A stretch of 49,915 bases of DNA from Bacillota bacterium (GTDB lineage Bacteria; Bacillota; Clostridia; Lachnospirales; Lachnospiraceae), in contig JAEZUR010000154.1 of NCBI GenBank assembly GCA_023420935.1, positions 1-49,915 on the forward strand. The letters run 5' to 3'. Shown here one piece after another: positions 1 to 7,635 of the stretch; the first letter of the stretch is position 1; every line of letters begins with the position of its first letter. The position numbers and the translations under genes were made by a program. Under the pieces are notes generated by a model. That model saw only the letters and a program-made list of their open reading frames with translations. It was not told the DNA's origin and did not search any database.

Positions 1-445
1 TTGTTTTTTTAGTTTTATCTAGGCATCGAACGGTGCCGTCTTGCCGTATAGTAGAAAGAACCAAAGGTATTTGTTCTTGCACCCACGGATGTTCGTAATA
101 TCCAAGAGAAACCAAATTTCTCAACAATAATATTTTTGCACACTTCATACTCAAATTCATATTTTTGATGATACGTTCAATATATTCGTCAATAGGTACA
201 TCAATACGTGTTAAACCAAATTCTGTGAGTGCCAATAAAGCGTTGATATCCTCCCACTTTTTATTTAGCTTGAATTTATCCATGACCTCACTAAGCCTAT
301 TTGAGTATAATAAATTTTCATAAGCCTTTTTTACTTCAAGCTCGTCTTTTGACACACCAAGAAGCTCGGTCATTGTACGGTACTTTACTTCGGGAGTGTC
401 ATCATTAAGAAGCCAGTTAATTACATTATTCTTATTTATATCCAT
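1..445 (-). CDS. Helical repeat-like protein of unknown function (3' end outside window)
   Basis: An open frame starts with ATG at 445 and runs off the left edge after about 148 codons without a stop. The start is preceded by GGAGAGG at a suitable distance. The protein begins MDINKNNVINWLLNDDTPEV and continues with alternating amphipathic helices. The motif WLLNDDTPEVKYRTMTELLG resembles the W-L-L-x-x-D-x-x-V-R-Y-R pattern seen in HEAT-like or prenyltransferase-like alpha/alpha repeat proteins of clostridia. No catalytic motif is visible in the part present. The function is unknown; the family resemblance is an inference from one motif. Confidence 0.6.
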   Translation of the reverse strand, partial: MDINKNNVINWLLNDDTPEVKYRTMTELLGVSKDELEVKKAYENLLYSNRLSEVMDKFKLNKKWEDINALLALTEFGLTRIDVPIDEYIERIIKNMNLSMKCAKILLLRNLVSLGYYEHPWVQEQIPLVLSTIRQDGTVRCLDKTKKT

Positions 446-560
446 CAACCTAACCTCTCCGTCAAATAATAATTCATCATTAATTACAATAAACCTCTTA
501 TTTGATTTTATTATAAGTTTTGACATTAATCAATCCATTTTTAGGAAATAACTCGACCTT

Positions 561-590
561 ATTATAATAAGTAAACCTCTACCTAAACAA
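561..590 (-). promoter_or_regulatory. Sigma-A-type promoter for the helical-repeat gene
   Basis: On the minus strand TTGTTT (585-590) is followed after 18 bases by TATAAT (561-566). The -10 lies inside a perfect 14-base palindrome, CTTATTATAATAAG, at 558-571. The start codon is at 445, so the leader would be about 110 bases. Confidence 0.5.
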
Positions 591-621
591 TCCACCCTAA
601 TATTAATTTTTGACCAAACAA

Positions 622-661
622 AAACACTCACCCTTTGGTGCAAGCACCCGGGTGAGTGTTT
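622..661 (-). terminator. Rho-independent terminator after ppdK
   Basis: The arms AAACACTCACCC (622-633) and GGGTGAGTGTTT (650-661) pair perfectly, with a further GGTGC/GCACC pair inside. Read on the minus strand the stem is followed by a T-rich run. A second small palindrome, CAAGCAC-TAC-GTGCTTG (670-686), lies between it and the ppdK stop. Confidence 0.85.
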
Positions 662-703
662 CTATTAATCAAGCACTACGTGCTTGGCTCATTTATTTCG
701 CGA

Positions 704-3325
704 TTATTTATTGTTCAATACTGCCTGTGCTGCTGCTAATCTAGCGATTGGCACACGGAATGGTGAACAAGAAACATAGTTAAGTCCCGCGTTGTGGCAG
801 AATTCAACTGTTGATGGATCTCCACCGTGTTCTCCACAGATACCTAATTTAATGTTTGGTCTTGTTTTACGTCCTTTTTCAGATGCCATCTTAACAAGTT
901 GGCCAACACCTTCTTGGTCAAGTCTTGCAAATGGGTCTGATTCAAAGATTTTATTTGTGTAGTATGCGTCTAAGAACTTACCAGCATCATCACGTGAGAA
1001 ACCAAATGTCATCTGAGTTAAATCGTTAGTACCGAATGAGAAGAATTCAGCTTCTTCAGCAATTTCGTCAGCAAGTAAAGCTGCACGAGGAATTTCAATC
1101 ATAGTACCGATGTGGTATTCAATATCAGATCCTTTTTCTGCTTTAACTGCTTCTGCTGTTTCAACAACAACATCTTTAACGAATTTAAGCTCGCGTTTTT
1201 CTCCAACAAGTGGAATCATGATTTCAGGAATGATGTCAAAACCTTTTTCGTTTTTAACTTCAATAGCTGCTTCCATAACTGCTCTTGTTTGCATCTTAGC
1301 GATTTCTGGATAAGTCACAGCAAGACGACATCCTCTGTGTCCCATCATTGGATTGAATTCATGTAATGAATCACAAGTTGCTTTAACTTCTTCTACAGTG
1401 ATTCCCATATCTTTTGCTAATGCAGCGATATCTTCTTCTTCTGTTGGAAGGAATTCATGCAATGGAGGATCTAAGAAACGGATAGTAACCGGTCTACCTT
1501 CCATTACTTCATAAAGTCCCTTGAAATCATCCTTTTGGAAAGGAATTAATTGATTTAAAGCAGCTTCTCTAGCTTCAACAGTCTTAGAAAGAATCATTTT
1601 TCTGATCTTAGCAATTCTGTCAGCTTCAAAGAACATATGCTCTGTACGGCAAAGGCCGATACCTTCTGCACCAAACTTAACAGCATTTGCTGCATCAGCT
1701 GGAGTATCTGCATTTGTTCTAACTTTTAATGTTCTGATTTCATCAGCCCATGTCATAATTCTATCAAAGTTACCACTGATGATTGCTTCTACAGTTGGGA
1801 TATCTCCGATGTAGATGTTACCAGTAGAACCGTCAAGTGAGATATAATCTCCTTCTTTAACTGTGTTTCCAGCGATTGTAAAGAATTTAGCTTCTTCATC
1901 AATACTGATTTCACCACAACCAGATACACAAGCAGTACCCATACCACGAGCAACTACTGCTGCGTGAGAAGTCATACCACCACGTACTGTTAAGATACCT
2001 TCAGCTGCATGCATACCTTCGATATCTTCTGGAGAAGTCTCAAGACGAACAAGGATAACTCTTTCACCAGCTTCATGAGCTACTTTTGCATCATTTGCTG
2101 TAAAGTAAACTTTACCAGCTGCTGCACCAGGTGATGCTGGAAGAGCTTTTCCAACTACTGCTGCTGCTTTAAGAGCTGCTGTATCAAATCCAGGATGTAA
2201 TAATTGATCTAATGCTTTTGCTTCGATTCTCTGGATAGCTGTTTCTTTTGTAATCTTTCCTTCGTCTACAAGGTCACAAGCGATCTGAAGAGCAGCTGGA
2301 GCTGTTCTCTTACCATTACGTGTCTGTAAGAAGTAAAGTTTTTTATCTTGAATTGTGAATTCCATATCTTGCATATCTGCATAGTGATTCTCAAGTAAGT
2401 TTGCAATTCTCATAAATTCAGCAAAACACTCTGGCATATCTTCTTCTAATCTTGAGATTGGAAGTGGAGTTCTGATACCAGCAACAACGTCTTCACCTTG
2501 AGCATTGATTAAGTATTCACCATAGATTTTAGCTTCACCAGTAGATGGGTTACGAGTAAATGCAACACCTGTACCTGAAGTTTCACCCATGTTACCAAAT
2601 ACCATTGCTTGAACGTTAACAGCTGTACCCCAATCACCAGGGATGTCATTCATTCTTCTATAGTAAATAGCACGAGGATTATCCCATGAACGGAATACTG
2701 CTGTAATAGCCTCGATTAATTGAACTTTTGGATCTTGTGGGAATTCTGCTCCCATTTTTTCTTGATAGATTGCTTTATATCTAGCAATAACTTCTTTTAA
2801 ATCATCAGCAGTTAAATCAGTATCAAATTTAGCTCCTTTTGATTCTTTGATTTCATCTAAAATTCCTTCGAAGAAAGTTTTGCTCATTTCCATAACTACG
2901 TCAGAGAACATTTGAATGAATCTTCTATATGAATCATAAGCAAATCTTGGGTTTCCTGTTTTTGCAGCGAAACCTTCCACTGCTTGATCATTAAGACCTA
3001 AGTTAAGAATAGTGTCCATCATACCAGGCATAGATGCTCTAGCACCTGAACGTACAGATACTAATAATGGATCTGAATTATCACCAAAAGTTTTTCCTTC
3101 TGTCTTTTCTAATTCTGCAATTGCAGCAAAGATTTGTTCTTTGATTTCATCTGTTACTTTTTTACCACTTGTGTAATAATCAGTACAAGCTTCTGTAGTT
3201 ACAATAAAACCTTGAGGGATAGGAAGACCAAGGTTGGTCATTTCTGCTAAGTTTGCACCTTTACCGCCAAGAAGGTTTTTCATATTCGCCTTACCTTCTT
3301 TAAAAGAATATACCCATTTTGCCAT
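704..3325 (-). CDS. ppdK: Pyruvate, phosphate dikinase
   Basis: The 873-residue product interconverts ATP + pyruvate + phosphate with AMP + PEP + pyrophosphate in the cytoplasm. Its length is typical of the family. The N-terminal ATP-grasp domain starts with WVYSFKEGKANMKNLLGGKGANLAEM. The swivelling phosphohistidine domain carries GGMTSHAAVVARGMG, with the carrier His near residue 454. The C-terminal TIM barrel binds pyruvate/PEP and has the catalytic Cys in GICGEHGGDP. The start is ATG with GGAGG 11 bases upstream. It stands as its own unit, with a likely promoter at 3423-3451 and a strong terminator at 622-661. Pyruvate kinase is also encoded in this window, so the cell has two routes between PEP and pyruvate; which direction PPDK runs cannot be read from sequence. 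Confidence 0.97.
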   Translation of the reverse strand: MAKWVYSFKEGKANMKNLLGGKGANLAEMTNLGLPIPQGFIVTTEACTDYYTSGKKVTDEIKEQIFAAIAELEKTEGKTFGDNSDPLLVSVRSGARASMPGMMDTILNLGLNDQAVEGFAAKTGNPRFAYDSYRRFIQMFSDVVMEMSKTFFEGILDEIKESKGAKFDTDLTADDLKEVIARYKAIYQEKMGAEFPQDPKVQLIEAITAVFRSWDNPRAIYYRRMNDIPGDWGTAVNVQAMVFGNMGETSGTGVAFTRNPSTGEAKIYGEYLINAQGEDVVAGIRTPLPISRLEEDMPECFAEFMRIANLLENHYADMQDMEFTIQDKKLYFLQTRNGKRTAPAALQIACDLVDEGKITKETAIQRIEAKALDQLLHPGFDTAALKAAAVVGKALPASPGAAAGKVYFTANDAKVAHEAGERVILVRLETSPEDIEGMHAAEGILTVRGGMTSHAAVVARGMGTACVSGCGEISIDEEAKFFTIAGNTVKEGDYISLDGSTGNIYIGDIPTVEAIISGNFDRIMTWADEIRTLKVRTNADTPADAANAVKFGAEGIGLCRTEHMFFEADRIAKIRKMILSKTVEAREAALNQLIPFQKDDFKGLYEVMEGRPVTIRFLDPPLHEFLPTEEEDIAALAKDMGITVEEVKATCDSLHEFNPMMGHRGCRLAVTYPEIAKMQTRAVMEAAIEVKNEKGFDIIPEIMIPLVGEKRELKFVKDVVVETAEAVKAEKGSDIEYHIGTMIEIPRAALLADEIAEEAEFFSFGTNDLTQMTFGFSRDDAGKFLDAYYTNKIFESDPFARLDQEGVGQLVKMASEKGRKTRPNIKLGICGEHGGDPSTVEFCHNAGLNYVSCSPFRVPIARLAAAQAVLNNK

Positions 3326-3422
3326 TTGAATTATTACCTCCTAAGATATTATAATATTGACTTCCATGCAAGTCCAATATTTACGCTACACAAAAAAAGG
3401 ACTGCTTTAGTCTCTACATTCC

Positions 3423-3451
3423 ATTATAACACAGAATTACATGGTAAGGAA
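3423..3451 (-). promoter_or_regulatory. Probable ppdK promoter
   Basis: On the minus strand a perfect TATAAT (3423-3428), preceded by TG one base upstream, lies 17 bases from a weak -35, TTCCTT (3446-3451). It leaves a leader of about 90 bases before the ppdK start. A short GACT/AGTC hairpin followed by T residues lies in that leader at about 3395-3412. Confidence 0.55.
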
Positions 3452-3483
3452 AGCCCTTTTTTGTTTTTTTTGGTAGACATGTA

Positions 3484-4872
3484 TTAAAATTCAAATTTCT
3501 TTTCAAAATATGCTTTCAAATCTTCAATTTTAACTCTTTCTTGTTCCATTGTATCTCTATCACGAACCGTTACTGCTCCATCTGTCTCTGATTCAAAATC
3601 ATAAGTAATACAGAATGGTGTTCCGATTTCATCTTGTCTTCTGTAACGTTTTCCAATATTTCCTCTATCATCGAATTCGCAATTGTAGGTCTTTGTTAAT
3701 TCAGTAAATATCTTTTCTGCGCCTTCTGAAAGTTTCTTTGATAATGGAAGTACACCAATTTTAACTGGTGCAAGAGCAGGGTGGAAGTGAAGTACTGTAC
3801 GTACATCCCCATCATTAATTTCTTCTTCATCATAAGCACCGCATAAAAAAGCTAATGTTACACGATCCGCTCCTAAGGATGGCTCAATAACATATGGTAC
3901 ATATTTTGTTTTCTTTTCATCATCAAAATACGCCAAGTCTTCTTTGGATACAGTTTGATGTTGTGTTAAGTCATAATCGGTACGGTCAGCAATACCCCAT
4001 AACTCACCCCAACCAAATGGGAATAAGAATTCAATATCAGTAGTTGCTTTACTGTAGAAAGAAAGTTCTGCTGCATCATGATCACGAACTCTCATTTCTT
4101 CTTCTTTCATACCTAAAGTTGTTAACCAATCAATACAGAATTGTTTCCAATAAGCAAACCATTCTAGGTCAGTATCCGGTTCACAGAAGAATTCTAATTC
4201 CATTTGTTCAAATTCTCTGGTACGGAATGTAAAGTTACCTGGAGTAATTTCATTACGGAATGATTTACCTATCTGTCCAATACCAAATGGAATTTTCTTT
4301 CTAGATGTTCTCTGTACATTCTTAAAGTTTACAAAGATACCTTGCGCTGTTTCTGGTCTTAAATAAACAACATTTTTAGCGTCTTCGGTTACACCTTGGA
4401 ATGTTTTAAACATTAAGTTAAATTGACGGATATCTGTAAAGTTATGTTTCCCACAAGTAGGACAAACTATGTTATGTTCATTAATATAATCTTTCATTTC
4501 TTCGTTTGGCCATGCATCAACACTACCTTCTATCGTAATACTATGCTCTGACATGTAATCTTCAATTAATTTGTCTGCGCGGAAACGTTCATGACATTCC
4601 TTACAATCCATTAACGGATCAGAAAAACCACCAAGATGGCCAGAAGCAACCCATGTTTGTGGGTTCATAAGAATGGCACAGTCAACACCTACGTTGTAAG
4701 GGTTTTCTTGAATAAATTTCTTCCACCAGGCTTTTTTAATATTGTTTTTTAATTCAACACCAAGATTACCATAATCCCAAGTATTAGCTAGGCCACCATA
4801 TATTTCGGATCCTGGATATACAAAACCTCTTGCCTTTGCTAATGCTACTATTTTTTCCATTGTCTTTTCCAT
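3484..4872 (-). CDS. glyS: Glycyl-tRNA synthetase (single-chain, alpha2 type)
   Basis: The 462-residue class II synthetase charges tRNA-Gly with glycine. It is the single-polypeptide dimeric form, not the bacterial alpha/beta heterotetramer. The N-terminus MEKIVALAKARGFVYPGSEIYGGLANTWDYG is diagnostic. Motif 2 is visible around RNEITPGNFTFRTREFEQMELEFF and motif 3 near GADRVTLAFL. The C-terminal anticodon-binding domain starts near LAPVKIGVLPL. Cysteines in CKEC and CPTC may hold zinc. ATG start with GAGAGG 11 bases before it. Only 61 bases separate it from the upstream lipoprotein stop, too little for a T-box leader, so regulation by tRNA-Gly through a nearby T-box is unlikely. Confidence 0.96.
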   Translation of the reverse strand: MEKTMEKIVALAKARGFVYPGSEIYGGLANTWDYGNLGVELKNNIKKAWWKKFIQENPYNVGVDCAILMNPQTWVASGHLGGFSDPLMDCKECHERFRADKLIEDYMSEHSITIEGSVDAWPNEEMKDYINEHNIVCPTCGKHNFTDIRQFNLMFKTFQGVTEDAKNVVYLRPETAQGIFVNFKNVQRTSRKKIPFGIGQIGKSFRNEITPGNFTFRTREFEQMELEFFCEPDTDLEWFAYWKQFCIDWLTTLGMKEEEMRVRDHDAAELSFYSKATTDIEFLFPFGWGELWGIADRTDYDLTQHQTVSKEDLAYFDDEKKTKYVPYVIEPSLGADRVTLAFLCGAYDEEEINDGDVRTVLHFHPALAPVKIGVLPLSKKLSEGAEKIFTELTKTYNCEFDDRGNIGKRYRRQDEIGTPFCITYDFESETDGAVTVRDRDTMEQERVKIEDLKAYFEKKFEF

Positions 4873-4933
4873 TTGTTTTCAACCTCTCGTATCATAATTT
4901 ATTTATTGGGAATTGTTATATATATTACCATTA

Positions 4934-5527
4934 TCATGGTTTAAACACAATCACTGATGTTTCTTTGCCAGTCGTTTGTACTGTTTTACTATTAATTGGC
5001 ACTGCACCAGAATAATATTTTATTTTTCCATCAACAACTACATCATATTCTTCATTTAATACAATAACTTTATATTTACCTTTTTCTAATATCTTAGATT
5101 TGCTTACTTCTTCTGTCCCATTCACATCATAAAATGTTTCTGGTAACAAGTTGTCGGCATCTGCTTCTTCCACTGTCATAAACTTTGCTTCTACATCGTT
5201 AAAAGATGCATATGTATCCATATCTTTATATGTAAATAATACCTTTGCGACTTCATCATTTATTTTCAGAGAACCAACCTTAACTGTATTTTCACCCGTT
5301 AAGGTATTAAAATCTGATACAGTAGCTTCTATAAATGCTTTTAATGTGTCCTGATCGTAATATTCCTTATCAAAGTCTTCTACGATTGCCGTTTGAACTT
5401 TACCATCTTCCTTCACTAAAATGGTATTCGTTTCTACATTCCCCGATAATGTAGTATATGCTTTCTTACACCCTGCTAGTAAACATATGCACATAATAAG
5501 AAGTGCAAAAAGCCTCCACTTTTTCAT
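4934..5527 (-). CDS. Small lipoprotein of unknown function
   Basis: The protein (197 residues from the preferred start) begins MKKWRLFALLIMCICLLAGCKK, a lipoprotein signal with lipobox LLAGC, so it should be diacylated and anchored outside the membrane. The mature part is rich in charged residues and predicted beta strands and has no catalytic motif I recognise. Start choice: GGAGGAGG directly abuts the first ATG at 5533 but sits correctly 6-7 bases before the second ATG at 5527. It has its own promoter (5595-5623) and is followed 61 bases later by glyS, with which it may be cotranscribed. The function is unknown. Confidence 0.85.
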   Translation of the reverse strand: MKKWRLFALLIMCICLLAGCKKAYTTLSGNVETNTILVKEDGKVQTAIVEDFDKEYYDQDTLKAFIEATVSDFNTLTGENTVKVGSLKINDEVAKVLFTYKDMDTYASFNDVEAKFMTVEEADADNLLPETFYDVNGTEEVSKSKILEKGKYKVIVLNEEYDVVVDGKIKYYSGAVPINSKTVQTTGKETSVIVFKP

Positions 5528-5594
5528 GCCCATCCTCCTCCATTTTCTGTTAATTCACCCAAATGTAACAATATATAGTTTCCAGTTTCTCTTT

Positions 5595-5623
5595 ATTTTA
5601 ACCTCAATATCGAATATTTTCAA
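5595..5623 (-). promoter_or_regulatory. Promoter of the lipoprotein gene
   Basis: On the minus strand TTGAAA (5618-5623), a 17-base spacer and TAAAAT (5595-5600), between the recO stop and the lipoprotein start. Confidence 0.65.
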
Positions 5624-5648
5624 CAGAAAAATACAGAAAGTAAAAGGA

Positions 5649-6380
5649 TTATAACACAAACAATGATTTGAACTTATAATCGACATATGTTTCTATATAC
5701 TGTTTCATACAGATTTGTAGTTCTCTTAATACTTCATCAGAAACAGTAAAGGAATAAAGCTTTTCAATGGAGGAAGTAATAATAAACTGCATCGTATAGA
5801 TTGTGGAAGCACCAATTTTTATTACTCCTGGCATTTTACTATTACAATCTGCACAGATTAGACCTCCTCTTGTGGAACTAAACAAAGTAAGTTCCTTTTC
5901 TGTTCTACATTTCACACATTCAAACATCTGAGGCGCTTCTCCATTTAACACCATCATTTTCAATTCAAAAATGTAGCGTATCAACTCAATGGGTATTGTT
6001 TTCTTGGCTAATGCTCTGAGAGATACATATAATAGTTTGAGGATATCGGATGCATTGACATTTTCTCTAGTTATGTAATCAGCAAATTCGCAAAAATATA
6101 ATCCGTAATAAACGGTATCTAAATCATCTCTTAATTCTGTAAAATAATTGGTTATGTTTGCCTGCGATACGGTATAGGAATCCCTACCCTGATAAATCGT
6201 AAACTCTCCAAAGGAAAATGGTTGGCTACACGCAAGTAAGGCGCAATTTGGTTTTCTTGCGCCTCTTGCAAATGCAGATATCTTTCCCTTTTCCTTGGTT
6301 AGGATAACCAGCCTCTTATCGTAATCACCAATCGGCATAGCCGAAAGAACCATTCCGGTGATGGTTTCCTGATTTATCAC
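5649..6380 (-). CDS. recO: DNA repair protein RecO
   Basis: RecO loads RecA on SSB-coated single-stranded DNA in the RecFOR pathway. The core opens with TITGMVLSAMPIGDYDKRLVILTKEKGKISAFARGARK, the OB-fold typical of RecO. A Cys4 zinc site follows (CVKC and CADC, about residues 150-180) in the helical C-terminal domain. The frame stays open to an ATG at 6419, but a GTG at 6380 has GAGGG 8 bases upstream and gives the usual RecO N-terminus (243 residues); the ATG would add 13 residues unlike the family. The gene overlaps the end of the upstream yqzL-like frame by 56 bases. Order era - yqzL - recO matches Bacillus subtilis. Confidence 0.93.
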   Translation of the reverse strand: MINQETITGMVLSAMPIGDYDKRLVILTKEKGKISAFARGARKPNCALLACSQPFSFGEFTIYQGRDSYTVSQANITNYFTELRDDLDTVYYGLYFCEFADYITRENVNASDILKLLYVSLRALAKKTIPIELIRYIFELKMMVLNGEAPQMFECVKCRTEKELTLFSSTRGGLICADCNSKMPGVIKIGASTIYTMQFIITSSIEKLYSFTVSDEVLRELQICMKQYIETYVDYKFKSLFVL

Positions 6381-6567
6381 TGTGTCCACCCTCTTCACTA
6401 AGTTTTGCACCATATTCATGAAAATGCTCTCTCCGGTGTTTTTTTCCAGAAGAAAATTTTGCTATTCTGTTTTCACTTAAGCTTTGTTCACTGGTGCATG
6501 CATAGTTTAAATAATCATTTATGTTCCCTGTTTTTTCGAATAAATTCCAATAACTTTCATTTTTCAT
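6325..6567 (-). CDS. YqzL-like small protein overlapping recO
   Basis: This 80-residue frame begins MKNESYWNLFEKTGNINDYLNYA. The pattern W-x-L-F-E-x-T-G-x-x-x-x-Y-L-x-Y is that of the short YqzL family, encoded between era and recO in Bacillus and many Firmicutes, and this gene holds exactly that position. GGGGG lies 7 bases before the chosen ATG (6567); an adjacent ATG at 6570 is possible. After the YqzL-like part the frame continues for about 55 residues of hydrophilic sequence rich in Ser, Lys, His and Gly, ending inside recO. That tail may not be conserved, since its end shares DNA with recO. The function of YqzL is not known to me. Confidence 0.7.
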   Translation of the reverse strand: MKNESYWNLFEKTGNINDYLNYACTSEQSLSENRIAKFSSGKKHRREHFHEYGAKLSEEGGHSDKSGNHHRNGSFGYADW

Positions 6568-6670
6568 CATAAGACCCCCTAATGTATTATGTTCATCACT
6601 AGACTAGGTAGCCTAAGCGATATTTATAGGATTGCCATTTTTATGATGACTATACGATTTTTTTCAGGTT

Positions 6671-7570
6671 TTATTTATCTTTATAACCATAATTTTTTAA
6701 TAAGAAATCACTATCTCGCCAGTCTTTTTTTACTTTTACCCAGAGTTTTAGATTCACTTTCATATCAAGAAGATTCTCCATTTCCTTTCTGGCGTCTGTT
6801 CCAATTCGTTTTAACATACTTCCTTGTTTCCCTATTATCATTCCCTTATGAGAATCTCTTTCACAAACGATAGTCGCATCGATATCAACGATATCTCCAC
6901 TTTTTCTATCTTTCATGCGATCTATAGAGACTGCAATACCATGGGGTATCTCATCACTTAATAAACGAAGTGCTTTCTCACGAATTAATTCCGCTACAAT
7001 TTGGCGCTCTGGCTGATCGGTAATGGTATCCTCATCATAGTATTGTGGTCCTTCTTTCAAATACTGAAAAATCACTTCTACTAAATGTTCTTTATTTTCT
7101 CCCTTTAGTGCCGATACGGGTACAATCTCAGCAAATTCATATATATTTTTGTAAGCTTCGATGAACTTAAGAATTTCTTCTTTTTTTACGGTATCAATTT
7201 TATTAATAACTAATACCACTGGGGTCTTAACTTTTTGCAACTGTTCTGCAATATATTGCTCACCAGCACCAATAAAGGTAGACGGCTCAACCAACCATAG
7301 AACCACGTCTACTTCATTTAAGGTATTTTGTGCCACAGAAACCATATATTCTCCCAGTTTATTCTTAGCTTTATGTATTCCCGGTGTATCCAGGAATATA
7401 ATCTGTCCTTCCTCACCGGTATAAACTGTTTGAATTCTGTTTCTAGTTGTTTGTGGTTTATTGGACGTAATTGCAATTTTCTGTCCTATAATCTGGTTCA
7501 TTAACGTTGATTTTCCAACATTAGGTCGACCAATCAACGTAACAAATCCTGATTTAAATTGTTTATTCAT
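6671..7570 (-). CDS. era: GTPase Era
   Basis: Era is an essential GTPase that binds the 3' end of 16S rRNA and aids 30S assembly. The G domain shows G1 GRPNVGKST, G3 DTPG and G4 NKID; the C-terminal KH domain contains GMIIGKQGSMLKRIGTDARK. Start: the frame opens at 7609, but ATG at 7570 (MNKQFKSGFVTLIGRPN) has GAGGA just upstream and gives the normal length of 299 residues. A TATAAT at 7608-7613 also makes the longer start unlikely. It lies right after the M16C peptidase gene and about 100 bases before the YqzL-like gene. Confidence 0.96.
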   Translation of the reverse strand: MNKQFKSGFVTLIGRPNVGKSTLMNQIIGQKIAITSNKPQTTRNRIQTVYTGEEGQIIFLDTPGIHKAKNKLGEYMVSVAQNTLNEVDVVLWLVEPSTFIGAGEQYIAEQLQKVKTPVVLVINKIDTVKKEEILKFIEAYKNIYEFAEIVPVSALKGENKEHLVEVIFQYLKEGPQYYDEDTITDQPERQIVAELIREKALRLLSDEIPHGIAVSIDRMKDRKSGDIVDIDATIVCERDSHKGMIIGKQGSMLKRIGTDARKEMENLLDMKVNLKLWVKVKKDWRDSDFLLKNYGYKDK

Positions 7571-7607
7571 AAATTTCCTCATTTCTGTATTGCTTTTTGT
7601 GAGATTC

Positions 7608-7635
7608 ATTATACTAGTTTTGTGATTGTTTTAAA
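7608..7635 (-). promoter_or_regulatory. Possible era promoter overlapping the end of the peptidase gene
   Basis: On the minus strand TTTAAA (7630-7635), 16 bases and TATAAT (7608-7613), at the stop codon of the upstream gene. It would give a 5' leader of about 30 bases to the corrected era start. Confidence 0.45.

Noticed and set aside
3395..3470. Long hairpin between AAAAAAGG and CCTTTTTT as glyS terminator.
   Set aside because: The loop would be about 50 bases and would enclose the ppdK promoter; the pairing is mainly A and T runs.
4873..4933. Possible T-box leader for glyS.
   Set aside because: Only 61 bases separate glyS from the previous gene and neither the AGGGUGGNACCGCG box nor a specifier stem is present.
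5559..5574. The 16-base word CCAAATGTAACAATAT occurs here and at 27451-27466, upstream of two exported-protein genes.
   Set aside because: In one case it is the -35 region and in the other it lies in the leader downstream of a better promoter, so the positions do not agree; in AT-rich DNA the identity may be chance.
6380..6419. ATG at 6419 as the recO start.
   Set aside because: It adds 13 residues unlike RecO, while GTG at 6380 has a better placed ribosome site and the usual N-terminus.
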